DNA from: an uncultured Geobacteraceae bacterium
GTDB taxonomy: Bacteria; Desulfobacterota; Desulfuromonadia; Desulfuromonadales; Geopsychrobacteraceae
Assembly: GCA_937958075.1 (NCBI GenBank)
Contig: CALFFB010000028.1
Span: 1 to 53,434, forward strand
Direction of reading: 5' to 3'
DNA: 53,434 bases
Positions 9,034-17,332 of the stretch are shown piece by piece. A model generated the notes under the pieces. The model was given only the letters and a program-made list of their open reading frames with translations. It was not told the DNA's origin and searched no databases. The position numbers and the translations under genes were made by a program. Position 1 is the stretch's first letter, and every line of letters starts with the position of its first letter.

Positions 9034-9837
9034 ATGGATTTTTTACAGATTGTCGTATTGGCCGGAGTTCAGGGCCTGACCGAATTCCTGCCTGTGTCCA
9101 GCTCCGCCCACCTGATTCTGGTGCCCATCCTGACCCGCTGGCAGGATCAGGGGCTGGGATTTGACATTGCCGTTCACGCCGGAACCCTTATCGCCGTACT
9201 CCTTTATTTTCGCAGGGACCTGCTGCAGATGGCATCCGCCTGGTGGCACTCCCTGGGGGCACGTCGACTGACCCCGCCGGCGAAGCTGACCTGGGGCGTT
9301 CTGCTGGCGACCATCCCCGTCGGCCTGGCGGGCATCACCTTTAAAGGTGTCATCGAAGAACACCTGCGCTCACCGTTACTGCTGGCTTGCGGTCTTATCG
9401 CCTTCGGCCTGCTGCTGGGCTGGGCGGATTGGCGTCACCGGGGGAACAAGGGCGTGTTCGATCTGACCTTTACGGCAATGTTCCTTATCGGCTGCGCCCA
9501 GGCCCTGGCCCTGTTCCCCGGTACCTCCCGTTCAGGCATCACCATCACCGCCGCCCTGATGCTGGGCCTGAACCGTGAAGCGGCGGCCCGCTTTTCTTTT
9601 CTTCTATCGATTCCGGTCATCACTCTTGCCGGCGGCCTTGAAGTGGTAGAATTGACGCAACACAACAGCCTCACCGACTGGTGGGCCCTGGCAACTGGAA
9701 CGCTCCTGTCCGGCATCAGCGCCTTTATCTGTATCCATTACTTTCTGGCCTTCATCCGCCGCATCGGCATGCAGCCCTTTGTGGTGTACCGTCTTCTGCT
9801 TGGTGTTGTGTTAATCCTGGTGTTTGGAAACTTCTGA
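9034..9837 (+). CDS. uppP: Undecaprenyl-diphosphatase UppP (BacA)
   Basis: Inner-membrane phosphatase that converts undecaprenyl diphosphate to the monophosphate, recycling the lipid carrier for peptidoglycan and O-antigen; overproduction gives bacitracin resistance. 267 residues, the normal family length, with about eight hydrophobic spans. Both active-site signatures are present: GLTEFLPVSSSAHLIL near residue 14 and PGTSRSGITITAALMLG near residue 160. It is transcribed alone to the right and its last 27 bases overlap the 3' end of rmuC on the other strand. Confidence 0.96.
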   Translation: MDFLQIVVLAGVQGLTEFLPVSSSAHLILVPILTRWQDQGLGFDIAVHAGTLIAVLLYFRRDLLQMASAWWHSLGARRLTPPAKLTWGVLLATIPVGLAGITFKGVIEEHLRSPLLLACGLIAFGLLLGWADWRHRGNKGVFDLTFTAMFLIGCAQALALFPGTSRSGITITAALMLGLNREAAARFSFLLSIPVITLAGGLEVVELTQHNSLTDWWALATGTLLSGISAFICIHYFLAFIRRIGMQPFVVYRLLLGVVLILVFGNF

Positions 9838-11178
9838 CCGTCCCCTCGCAGGACAAAGCTGGTCATCACCATCCGTCAACGGCTGAGGCCTGAGATCAAC
9901 GGGCGACACCACTTCGATATCCTTACTGCTTCCGGCACCTAACTCCTTGAATTTGCGGGCGCTGACCATCACCCGGCGATCGAGGGAGGCGATCCCCTTG
10001 TTGTAGCTGTCGACAGTTCGTTCGAGATATCTTCCCATCTGTTGAAAGTGCTGATTGAGGGTGCCCAGGCGGTCGTGGATTTCCTGACCCAGACGACTGA
10101 TGGCCACGGCGTTTTCCGTCAGCCGTTCTTCGCGCCAGCCGTACGCAACGGAGCGCAGCAAAGCGATGAGGGTAGTTGGCGTCGCCAGCAGAACCTTACG
10201 GTCGACGCCCAGTTCGATGAGCCCGGCATCACTGGCCAGGGCCGCCGAGAAAAAGGATTCGCCCGGCAGAAACAGCACGACAAATTCCGGCGTCGGCTGG
10301 AACTGCTCCCAGTACTGTTTGCTCGATAACTTCTGGATATGCTGGCGAATGTGCCGGGCATGATCAGCCAGGGCCCGGGTTCTGGACGCGTCATCCGACG
10401 CTTCGACGGATTCCAGGTAAGCCAGCAGCGGCGCCTTGGAATCGACCACGATGTTGCGGCCGTTCGGCAACTTGACAAGCATATCCGGTCGGAGCTTGCC
10501 GTCGTTGCTGCTTTCCTGTTCAACAAAATCGCAATGGCTGATCATTCCCGCCATCTCCACAACCTTGCGCAGTTGAATCTCGCCCCAGCGTCCGCGTACC
10601 GTCGGCGTGCGCAGGGCGCGTACCAGATTGGAGGTTTCCGATTCCAGTTTGAGCTGACTCGACAACAGGGACTGCAGCTGCTCGTCGAGGCGGGCGTAAG
10701 CGCCACTGCGGGCCTGTTCCAGCTGAGCGATCTTACCGTCGACCTGCTGCAGGGACTCCTTGAGGGGCTGCACCAGGTGATCGATGGCGGTGCGCCGCTG
10801 TTCCAGCTCGGAGCGGGCCTGTTGCTGGTGCTTTTCCAGGGTGGCCGTGGCCAGAGCCATAAAATCCCGATTGTTTTCGGAAAGAGCCTGACTGGACAGG
10901 GCCCGGAAGTTTTTTTCCGCCCGCTGCCGCATATCATCCAGAAGTTCCAGCTTTTCCTTGCCCAGACGACGCTCGGCGGCAAGTTCGGCCTGACTGCGGG
11001 CCAGTTGCTGCAGCAACTCTTCACGTTCCAGATGCCTGCGCGCCTGACGGTGCTGAGACCGCAGCATCGCCACCAGCAATCCCAGGACAAAACCACAGAC
11101 ACCTGCGGCGCCTAAGGCCAGCAGAGGAAGATAAAGAGGAGCTTCTGCCATCAGATGCAGATTATCAGGAGAGAACAT
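9811..11178 (-). CDS. rmuC: DNA recombination protein RmuC homolog
   Basis: RmuC family proteins limit inversion at short inverted repeats; the domain is predicted to be nuclease-like, and the biochemical role is unsettled. 455 residues: one N-terminal membrane anchor (LPLLALGAAGVCGFVLGLLV), a coiled coil rich in Gln, Glu and Arg from about 35 to 180, then the conserved core with VRGRWGEIQLRKVVEMAG, GRNIVVDSKAPL and FVVLFLPGESFFSAAL. All family landmarks are intact. Its start lies inside the 3' end of the small membrane protein upstream (14-base overlap), suggesting cotranscription. Its 3' end overlaps uppP by 27 bases. Confidence 0.94.
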   Translation of the reverse strand: MFSPDNLHLMAEAPLYLPLLALGAAGVCGFVLGLLVAMLRSQHRQARRHLEREELLQQLARSQAELAAERRLGKEKLELLDDMRQRAEKNFRALSSQALSENNRDFMALATATLEKHQQQARSELEQRRTAIDHLVQPLKESLQQVDGKIAQLEQARSGAYARLDEQLQSLLSSQLKLESETSNLVRALRTPTVRGRWGEIQLRKVVEMAGMISHCDFVEQESSNDGKLRPDMLVKLPNGRNIVVDSKAPLLAYLESVEASDDASRTRALADHARHIRQHIQKLSSKQYWEQFQPTPEFVVLFLPGESFFSAALASDAGLIELGVDRKVLLATPTTLIALLRSVAYGWREERLTENAVAISRLGQEIHDRLGTLNQHFQQMGRYLERTVDSYNKGIASLDRRVMVSARKFKELGAGSSKDIEVVSPVDLRPQPLTDGDDQLCPARGRSEVSKHQD

Positions 11179-11530
11179 TGTTGAAATACAGGATCAGCCC
11201 GATGGCGGACACGATCATGCACACCACCAGAGATGCGTGCACATGGTCACCTTTACGACGCAGCCGTCGTGAGTTGACCAGCAGCCCGACGCTGCTGCTG
11301 AGAAAACCAAGGAACAGACAAAAAGCAGCGTAACGCAACAGCGGGTAGTTCCAGTCGTAATAAATCCGCAAATTGTGGAACTGATCAAAAAAGGATTGAT
11401 GGGACGGCTTGGCCGCGGCAGTGATAAAAAGCGCGCCGACCAGAGACAAGACCGCGGCGGCATTGAGCACACGCAGCAATACGATCAGGGCGTCCGTACG
11501 CCTGCGCCGTTCCGTCGGCACCTGTTCCAT
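11165..11530 (-). CDS. Small membrane protein, three predicted helices, unknown function
   Basis: 121 residues with three hydrophobic segments, near 16-41, 61-85 and 95-118, separated by short charged loops (one holds NSRRLRRKGDHVH). The N-terminus is rich in Arg (TERRRRTDA), consistent with it staying in the cytoplasm. A good GGGAG site precedes the ATG. It overlaps rmuC by 14 bases and is very likely in the same transcript. I recognise no family and assign no function. A membrane partner of the anchored RmuC protein is possible but only suggested by position. Confidence 0.75.
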   Translation of the reverse strand: MEQVPTERRRRTDALIVLLRVLNAAAVLSLVGALFITAAAKPSHQSFFDQFHNLRIYYDWNYPLLRYAAFCLFLGFLSSSVGLLVNSRRLRRKGDHVHASLVVCMIVSAIGLILYFNNVLS

Positions 11531-11701
11531 AGGTTTCTCCCTTTGCCAGAGACTGTTCGTGACGCTGGCTTTATGATAACATGCCCGATAAATCAGCGCT
11601 CCCGCTCACAGAGGGCCAAGCCCCCACTTGCGAAAAGCGCCGCACTTTGTAAACATGAAAAAAGCAGGCAGATGGAGCAGCCAACGCCCTGGCCACACCA
11701 C

Positions 11702-11716
11702 TGTCAGCAGCTGACA
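11702..11716. promoter_or_regulatory. 15-bp perfect palindrome upstream of clpS (possible operator)
   Basis: TGTCAGC-A-GCTGACA is a perfect inverted repeat with a single central base, 72 bases before the clpS start. It is the only conspicuous symmetry in the 258-base gap between the small membrane protein and clpS, which otherwise shows no clear promoter. It could be a regulator site for the clpS-clpA-aat operon. No known operator was matched. Confidence 0.35.
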
Positions 11717-11788
11717 TGGCTTGATGATGAAGGTTGAGCCGCCGGAATAATGACAAAACTGCACTAAAAGAATCAAGCACGGATCCTA

Positions 11789-12115
11789 ATGAACATGGAA
11801 AATTCGGACACCAACACAGGCTACAAGTCGGGATCACAGGTCAAAACCAGAGAGCGCACAACCACGCCATCTCTATTTAAGGTTTTGATGCATAATGACG
11901 ATTATACAACAATGGAGTTTGTCGTCGAAGTTTTGCAGGAGATCTTCAACAAACCGGCAACGGAGGCGGAAAAAATCATGCTGACCATTCATTTTCAGGG
12001 GGTCGGCTATTGTGGCACTTTTCCTTACGCAATCGCAGAAAGCAAGGTCGAGCGGGCACGTATCAAGGCGCGCAAGGCGGGATTCCCCTTACGCTGTTCC
12101 CTCGAAGAAGCTTAG
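11789..12115 (+). CDS. clpS: ATP-dependent Clp protease adaptor ClpS
   Basis: Adaptor that binds N-degron substrates (N-terminal Leu, Phe, Trp, Tyr) and hands them to ClpA. 108 residues: a flexible N-terminal tail of about 28 residues, then the folded core with FKVLMHNDDYTTMEFVVEVL, IMLTIHFQGVGYCGTFPYAI and ESKVERARIKARKAGFPLRC. The Asn-Asp-Asp and His residues of the substrate pocket region (HNDDYT, LTIHF) are present. A second ATG two codons in is an alternative start. clpA follows after 15 bases, so the two are cotranscribed. Confidence 0.97.
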   Translation: MNMENSDTNTGYKSGSQVKTRERTTTPSLFKVLMHNDDYTTMEFVVEVLQEIFNKPATEAEKIMLTIHFQGVGYCGTFPYAIAESKVERARIKARKAGFPLRCSLEEA

Positions 12116-12130
12116 AAATGGCAGGCCATT

Positions 12131-14377
12131 ATGTTTAGTCAGGATGTACAGATCGCTTTTACCCTAGCCGTTCGCGAGGCACAGCGCCGGCGGCACGAGT
12201 ACCTGACCACCGAACATGTGCTCTACGCCCTGCTCTTCGAAGAGTCCGGCCAGCGCATCCTTGCCTCCTGCGGCGGCGATGTCGGGGAACTGAAACAGCA
12301 GCTCGAACGCTTTTTTGACCTGCACCTTGAGCATCTGCCGGAACAGGTTCAGGACGAAGAGGTGCCGCGCCAGACCCTGGCCCTCCAGCGCATGTTGCAA
12401 CGCACGGTCATGCACATGCAGTCGGCACGCCAGACAGAGGTCGGTGTCGGCGATCTACTGGCCGCCATTCTCGAAGAAGAAAACTCCCATGCCTGTTTTT
12501 TCCTGCAGAACCAGGGCATCGAACGCGTCGATCTGCTTGATCGCATTTCCCATGGACGCGAGAGCACATCCGGCGCGGCAAAATCCGATCAGCGTCAACC
12601 ACAGGCCACCCCGACGGAACGCGGCAAGCCGAAACAGAAACCCGCCGACCCTCTGGAGGCCTTTACCATCAACCTTATCGAGCGCGCCCGCCAGGGGAAG
12701 ATTGACCCCCTGATCGGCCGTGACCAGGAACTGGAACGCGCCATTCTGGTTCTCTGTCGGCGGCGTAAAAACAACCCCCTGTTCGTTGGAGAACCGGGGG
12801 TCGGCAAGACAGCCATGGCGGAAGGTCTGGCCCTGCGGGTGGCTCAGGACTCTGTGCCTGAACTGCTTAAAGGCAGTGAGCTGTACACCCTGGACATGGG
12901 GGCCCTGCTGGCGGGAACAAAGTTCCGCGGAGATTTTGAGGAACGTCTCAAGGCGGTGGTAGCGGCTTTACAGAAACGACAGCGGGCGATCCTGTTTATC
13001 GACGAGATTCACACCATCGTCGGTGCCGGCGCCACCAGCGGCGGCTCCCTCGATGCCTCGAACATTCTGAAGCCGGCACTGGGTGCCGGTGAGCTGCGCT
13101 GTATCGGCTCAACCACCTACGAGGAATATCGTAATCTCTTCGATAAGGACCGCGCCCTGTCGCGCCGCTTTCAGAAAATCGACCTGCACGAACCAAGCAC
13201 CGACGAAACAATGGAGATCCTCAAAGGGTTGCGCAGCCATTACGAGCAGTACCATCAGGTCTCCTATGCTGATGACGCTCTTAACGCTGCCGTCCGCCTG
13301 GCGGTGAAACACCTGCCGCAACGCCATCTGCCGGATAAAGCCATTGATGTTATTGACGAAGCCGGCGCTCAGCACCGCCTCGACGGTTCACCGGCATCGC
13401 CCATCACTGTTAACGATATCGAGCGGGTGGTGGCACGCATGGCACGGGTGCCTATCAAAAGCATCTCCGGCAGTGATCGCCATCGTTTGCGTTATCTGGA
13501 ACGGGACCTGAAACGTGTGGTCTTCGGCCAGGATCCGGCAATCGATTCCCTGGTGCGGTCCATCCATCGCGCGCGGGCCGGCCTGGGTCATCCGGAAAAA
13601 CCGGTGGGCTCACTGCTCTTTACCGGGCCGACGGGCGTCGGCAAGACCGAGGTGGCCAAGCAGCTGGCCTCTCAACTCGGCGTCAAGTTCCTGCGTTTTG
13701 ACATGAGCGAATATATGGAAAAACACTCCGTGGCCCGTCTCATCGGGGCCCCGCCCGGCTATGTCGGTTTTGATCAGGGCGGCCTGCTTACCGAGGCTGT
13801 CAGCAAAAATCCCTGGTCGGTTCTGCTGCTTGACGAGATTGAAAAGGCCCACCCGGATCTGTTCAATATCCTGCTGCAGGTGATGGATCACGGCACCCTG
13901 ACGGACAACAACGGCAAGGAAACGGACTTCCGCAATGTCATCATCATCATGACCAGCAACGTCGGCAGCCGGCAGCTCAATGTCGTCCCCATCGGTTTCG
14001 GCGACAGGGCCGTTCCATCTGCGAAGAACGCCCTGGAAAAAGCCTTCACCCCGGAGTTCCGCAACCGCCTGGACGCCGTCATCAACTTCGCTCCCCTGGA
14101 TCAGCCCATCATGCTCCAGGTGGTGGACAAATTCCTCAAGGAGCTGGCCGCCCAGCTTAAAGAGCGGGAGGTGGAACTGAAGGTATCCGCAGCTGCCCGC
14201 AGACAGCTTGCCGAGCAGGGCTACGATCCCCTGTTCGGCGCCCGCCCCTTAGGTCGCCTCATACAGACGGAACTGAGCGATCCCCTGGCGGCGGAAATTC
14301 TGTTCGGTGCCTTACGGCAGGGCGGGATCGTCCGTATCGGGGTGCGCAAAGGCAAATTCACCTTCAGCTATGACTGA
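12131..14377 (+). CDS. clpA: ATP-dependent Clp protease ATP-binding subunit ClpA
   Basis: AAA+ unfoldase that feeds substrates into ClpP. 748 residues, matching E. coli ClpA (758). The N-terminal double Clp_N repeat (to about 145) is the ClpS docking site. The first ATPase domain has Walker A GEPGVGKT and Walker B AILFIDEIHTIVGAG. The second has Walker A GPTGVGKTE and VLLLDEIEKAHPDLFN. The protein lacks the long ClpB middle coiled coil, which fixes the call as ClpA. clpP is not in the window. The TGA shares its last base with the ATG of aat. Confidence 0.97.
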   Translation: MFSQDVQIAFTLAVREAQRRRHEYLTTEHVLYALLFEESGQRILASCGGDVGELKQQLERFFDLHLEHLPEQVQDEEVPRQTLALQRMLQRTVMHMQSARQTEVGVGDLLAAILEEENSHACFFLQNQGIERVDLLDRISHGRESTSGAAKSDQRQPQATPTERGKPKQKPADPLEAFTINLIERARQGKIDPLIGRDQELERAILVLCRRRKNNPLFVGEPGVGKTAMAEGLALRVAQDSVPELLKGSELYTLDMGALLAGTKFRGDFEERLKAVVAALQKRQRAILFIDEIHTIVGAGATSGGSLDASNILKPALGAGELRCIGSTTYEEYRNLFDKDRALSRRFQKIDLHEPSTDETMEILKGLRSHYEQYHQVSYADDALNAAVRLAVKHLPQRHLPDKAIDVIDEAGAQHRLDGSPASPITVNDIERVVARMARVPIKSISGSDRHRLRYLERDLKRVVFGQDPAIDSLVRSIHRARAGLGHPEKPVGSLLFTGPTGVGKTEVAKQLASQLGVKFLRFDMSEYMEKHSVARLIGAPPGYVGFDQGGLLTEAVSKNPWSVLLLDEIEKAHPDLFNILLQVMDHGTLTDNNGKETDFRNVIIIMTSNVGSRQLNVVPIGFGDRAVPSAKNALEKAFTPEFRNRLDAVINFAPLDQPIMLQVVDKFLKELAAQLKEREVELKVSAAARRQLAEQGYDPLFGARPLGRLIQTELSDPLAAEILFGALRQGGIVRIGVRKGKFTFSYD

Positions 14378-15063
14378 TGATCTGCCGCCACCTGGATAAC
14401 GACCTCTGGTTTCCTGATCCGCAAACCGCCCATGCGTCCGGCCTGCTTGCCGTTGGTGGAGATTTGTCGCCTCAGCGTCTGCTGATGGCCTATTCCCTGG
14501 GAATCTTCCCCTGGTACAATCCCGGTGAGCCCATCCTCTGGTGGTCGCCTGATCCCCGCTGCGTTCTCTACCCTGACCGCTTTCATATCTCGCGTTCATT
14601 ACGCCGCACCTTGCGCCGCCATCCCTACCGCTTGAGCATCAATGAAAATTTCGCTGCGGTCATCTACTGGTGCCGGCGTTTGCGCCTTGACGCAGACGGC
14701 CGCGGCACCTGGATCACCCGGGAGATGAAAGAGGCGTACCTTAGGTTGCACCAGCTGGGATTCGCTCACTCTGTGGAATGCTGGGACGGGGAGGAACTGG
14801 TTGGGGGGCTCTACGGGGTCTGTATCGGTCGCTGTTTCTTTGGTGAGTCCATGTTCAGCCGCAGAAGCAACGCATCAAAAATTGTCCTGGCCCACCTGAT
14901 GAAACACCTGCAGCGCAACAAGATGACCCTGCTGGACTGTCAGCAGACGACGCAGCATCTCTTAAGCCTGGGGGCGGTGGAAATCCCCCGTTCCCGCTTT
15001 GCCGCAGAGCTGCAACGGGCGGAGGTTCCACCTTATGGCCCCCTGGTCAGCCTCTTCAGATAA
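14377..15063 (+). CDS. aat: Leucyl/phenylalanyl-tRNA--protein transferase Aat
   Basis: Adds Leu or Phe from aminoacyl-tRNA to proteins with N-terminal Lys or Arg, which creates a ClpS-recognised degron. 228 residues, typical length, with FPDPQTAHASGLLAVGGDLS, the FPWYNPGEPILWWSPDPR block, and the acetyltransferase-like core with GGLYGVCIGRCFFGESMFS. Its ATG overlaps the clpA stop (TGATG), so its translation is coupled. clpS-clpA-aat together make a full N-degron pathway: marking, recognition and unfolding in one operon. Confidence 0.96.
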   Translation: MICRHLDNDLWFPDPQTAHASGLLAVGGDLSPQRLLMAYSLGIFPWYNPGEPILWWSPDPRCVLYPDRFHISRSLRRTLRRHPYRLSINENFAAVIYWCRRLRLDADGRGTWITREMKEAYLRLHQLGFAHSVECWDGEELVGGLYGVCIGRCFFGESMFSRRSNASKIVLAHLMKHLQRNKMTLLDCQQTTQHLLSLGAVEIPRSRFAAELQRAEVPPYGPLVSLFR

Positions 15064-15084
15064 AAAGTCAGCAGCCGACTCGCT

Positions 15085-15105
15085 GCCCTGACCTTAAATC
15101 AGGGC
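15085..15105. terminator. Short hairpin between aat and the convergent mini-protein gene
   Basis: Inverted repeat GCCCTGA / TCAGGGC with a seven-base loop, 22 bases after the aat stop and just past the stop of the convergent gene. There is no clear run of T on either side, so its role as a terminator is uncertain. Confidence 0.45.
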
Positions 15106-15111
15106 AATCCT

Positions 15112-15321
15112 TCACTTTTGTGCATGACCACAGCTTACACAAACAAATGCGGATTTTTCTGCCGCCTCTGTACTGGCCTCGGAAAATTGGTCCCGAATGG
15201 GCGCGCCTGGTTGTTTGGCTGTGCCTGTTGCGGCAGGAATGTTCCGGTGCCCGCAATTGCTGCAGACAAAGGCTGATTTTTCTGCAGATTCTTCCACGGC
15301 TTTGTCAAAGTGGTTGGACAT
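15112..15321 (-). CDS. Mini-protein with duplicated FVCxxCGH motif (probable zinc-binding)
   Basis: 69 residues starting MSNHFDKAVEES. The protein is an internal duplication: EKSAFVCSNCGH at residues 14-25 and EKSAFVCVSCGH at 55-66. Each half supplies one CxxC pair followed by Gly-His, so four cysteines (20, 23, 61, 64) could bind one zinc or iron across both halves, like a zinc ribbon. There is no signal peptide. The ATG is preceded by AAAGGAGATGCG. Function unknown; a regulatory or protein-binding zinc ribbon is plausible. It faces the clp operon and stands alone. Confidence 0.75.
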   Translation of the reverse strand: MSNHFDKAVEESAEKSAFVCSNCGHRNIPAATGTAKQPGAPIRDQFSEASTEAAEKSAFVCVSCGHAQK

Positions 15322-15528
15322 AGCGCATCTCCTTTCAGTTTTTACCGCTGCCCGGTCAAACGGCAACAGACCGGAGCAGATTCCCTGTCTAAATACTAAC
15401 ATATCTTCGTTTTACAGGGGTACCGCTGCCAGCCTGTCAGCAGATGAACCGGCGACGAAAATAATTTCGCCGGGACCGACAATGCACCTACAGGGTCAAG
15501 ACGCGGCGGCGAAAAAGCAAGGGAATTG

Positions 15529-16518
15529 CTAAAGCTTGAAGGATTGGGGAGCGCCAAACACAACATCGACATGAAGAAAGAAAAACAGCGTGGGATCGTA
15601 ATTGTCCTGTCGCGGCAGGGCCACCTGTGGACTGACCTCGACAAACAGCCACTCCTTCCAGATACGCTGCCGGTAGGAAACCAGTATCCGGGTTTCCGTC
15701 AGCACATGGGTCGGGCGGGTAGCAAATGCGTTGCGCCAGCCGTACTGAACAATGCGATTGCGGCTGATGGGCTGAAAAAGGCTGACATGATAGCCGTAAT
15801 AATATCCCGGCTCATCCTTGTACCAATTGCCGATCACCGAGGTACGCAGAAAAAACTGCCGCCACGACCGCTCCAGGTCCAGGCGGGTGGTCGCTCTGTA
15901 GTTGTCATCGGTGCGCAGATTGAAGCGCTGGGTAAACCGCAGATCCCAGCCGTTGAAGGTCTCGGCATGGCGGAAGCGCGGTTCCAGATCGATGACGGGA
16001 GTCGCTCCCCGAAAACGCAAGCCGGCGTTCAGGCTGATATGGTTACGCAGGGTTGATTTCAGGTAGTAACGCAAGCCTGCGCTCGCCTCGTGCTCTGTCG
16101 CCAGGGGCTCGATGACATCTTGGTCTTCCTGGGCTAATTGTGACGGATCGAAACGGTCGTCATCGGCGTTAAAAAAAAGGCGAACACGTTCATCAAACAA
16201 GGGAAGGTCAAGATTGATGCGTGTCCGCAGGTTAAGTTTCAGCAGCTCTCCTTCCTGCGAGGTGCTGCTCATACGCAACCGCAGGTAGGTTGCCGTCCCC
16301 TCGGAGAGGGTTCGTTCATTGCGGAAGAAGGTGTCGATCCACTGGGCAGAATTCAGCACCAGCGCGGAGACCTGCCGGTGCGTCGTATCGACCAGCACGG
16401 AAGACCCTGCGTCGGGGTCACCAGAGGTGGCGGCATGGTTTTGTTCAGCACGGGCCGGGGATGTCAGCACCATCAACACCAGCGCCAGCAAGATGACAGA
16501 GACGACAGGCCGCTTCAT
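15529..16518 (-). CDS. Probable outer-membrane beta-barrel protein
   Basis: 329 residues with a clear signal peptide (KRPVVSVILLALVLMVL, cleavage after about Ala-Arg-Ala at 24). The mature part is a series of alternating amphipathic strands rich in Tyr, Arg, Phe and Leu (for example YRATTRLDLERSWRQFF and RTSVIGNWYKDEPGYYYGYH), ending in a strand to a C-terminal Leu. This suits an outer-membrane barrel of about 12-14 strands. No named family is recognised. It starts only 35 bases after the glnQ stop on the same strand, so it may be the last gene of the glnHPQ operon. It could be a porin-like outer-membrane route, but that is inference. Confidence 0.75.
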   Translation of the reverse strand: MKRPVVSVILLALVLMVLTSPARAEQNHAATSGDPDAGSSVLVDTTHRQVSALVLNSAQWIDTFFRNERTLSEGTATYLRLRMSSTSQEGELLKLNLRTRINLDLPLFDERVRLFFNADDDRFDPSQLAQEDQDVIEPLATEHEASAGLRYYLKSTLRNHISLNAGLRFRGATPVIDLEPRFRHAETFNGWDLRFTQRFNLRTDDNYRATTRLDLERSWRQFFLRTSVIGNWYKDEPGYYYGYHVSLFQPISRNRIVQYGWRNAFATRPTHVLTETRILVSYRQRIWKEWLFVEVSPQVALPRQDNYDPTLFFFLHVDVVFGAPQSFKL

Positions 16519-16553
16519 AGTCTGATGCTTAAGGCCCCTGCCTGAAATAGCGG

Positions 16554-17294
16554 TCAGTGGTGCTTGACATGGCCGAGGAAATCTCTAAGCCGCTCGGATC
16601 TGGGATTCTTCATGACCTCGCTCGGCTTCCCTTCCTCGACGATGCGACCATCGTCCATGAAAATCAGTCGATCACCAACCTGCGAGGCGAAGCCCATTTC
16701 ATGGGTCACCACCGCCATGGTCATGCCGCTCTGATGGGCGATGGATTTCATCACGTCAAGGACCTCGCCGATCATTTCCGGATCAAGAGCCGAAGTCGGT
16801 TCATCGAACAGCATCACCTTCGGATTGACCGCCAGGGCGCGGGCGATGGCTACCCGCTGCTGTTGACCACCGGACAGCTGCCCCGGCAGTTTGTCCTGAA
16901 AGGTGCTCAGACCGACCTTGGCCAGCAGATCCGCGGCGATGTCCACCGCCTCCTTCTTTTTCATGCCGCGCGACTTCAAGGGACCGAAGGCAACATTTTC
17001 CAGGGCGGTCAAGTGCGGAAAAAGATTGAACTGCTGAAAAACCATGCCGACTTCGAGCCGGATTTCACGAATCCGTTTACGCTCTTCCGGAATGCGGATG
17101 GAGTCAACTATCAGGGTACCGCTGCTGATCATTTCCAGGCAATTGATACACCGGATCAGGGTTGATTTGCCGGAGCCGGAAGGCCCGATAATCACCACGA
17201 CTTCCCCCTCTTCAATTGCGAAATCGATATTATGCAGAACCTGCGTGTGTCCGAAGGATTTGCAGACATCCTGCATTTCAATAATATGCGCCAT
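16554..17294 (-). CDS. glnQ: Polar amino acid ABC transporter, ATP-binding protein (GlnQ type)
   Basis: ATPase of a polar amino-acid importer. 246 residues, the exact family size. Walker A is GPSGSGKSTL, the signature is LSGGQQQRVAIARAL, and Walker B is VMLFDEPTSALDPE, followed by the conserved His in VVTHEMGFA. It lies 38 bases after glnP. Together with the permease and binding protein it forms one complete importer. The substrate cannot be read from the ATPase; glutamine, glutamate or aspartate are typical of the branch. Confidence 0.95.
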   Translation of the reverse strand: MAHIIEMQDVCKSFGHTQVLHNIDFAIEEGEVVVIIGPSGSGKSTLIRCINCLEMISSGTLIVDSIRIPEERKRIREIRLEVGMVFQQFNLFPHLTALENVAFGPLKSRGMKKKEAVDIAADLLAKVGLSTFQDKLPGQLSGGQQQRVAIARALAVNPKVMLFDEPTSALDPEMIGEVLDVMKSIAHQSGMTMAVVTHEMGFASQVGDRLIFMDDGRIVEEGKPSEVMKNPRSERLRDFLGHVKHH

Positions 17295-17332
17295 GAGCTT
17301 CCCCGTTACAACCTGTCCGACCTGGTGACAAG

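Noticed and set aside
15085..15105. An intrinsic terminator after aat with a T-run
   Set aside because: The hairpin is present but no T-run follows, so it is listed only as a possible terminator.
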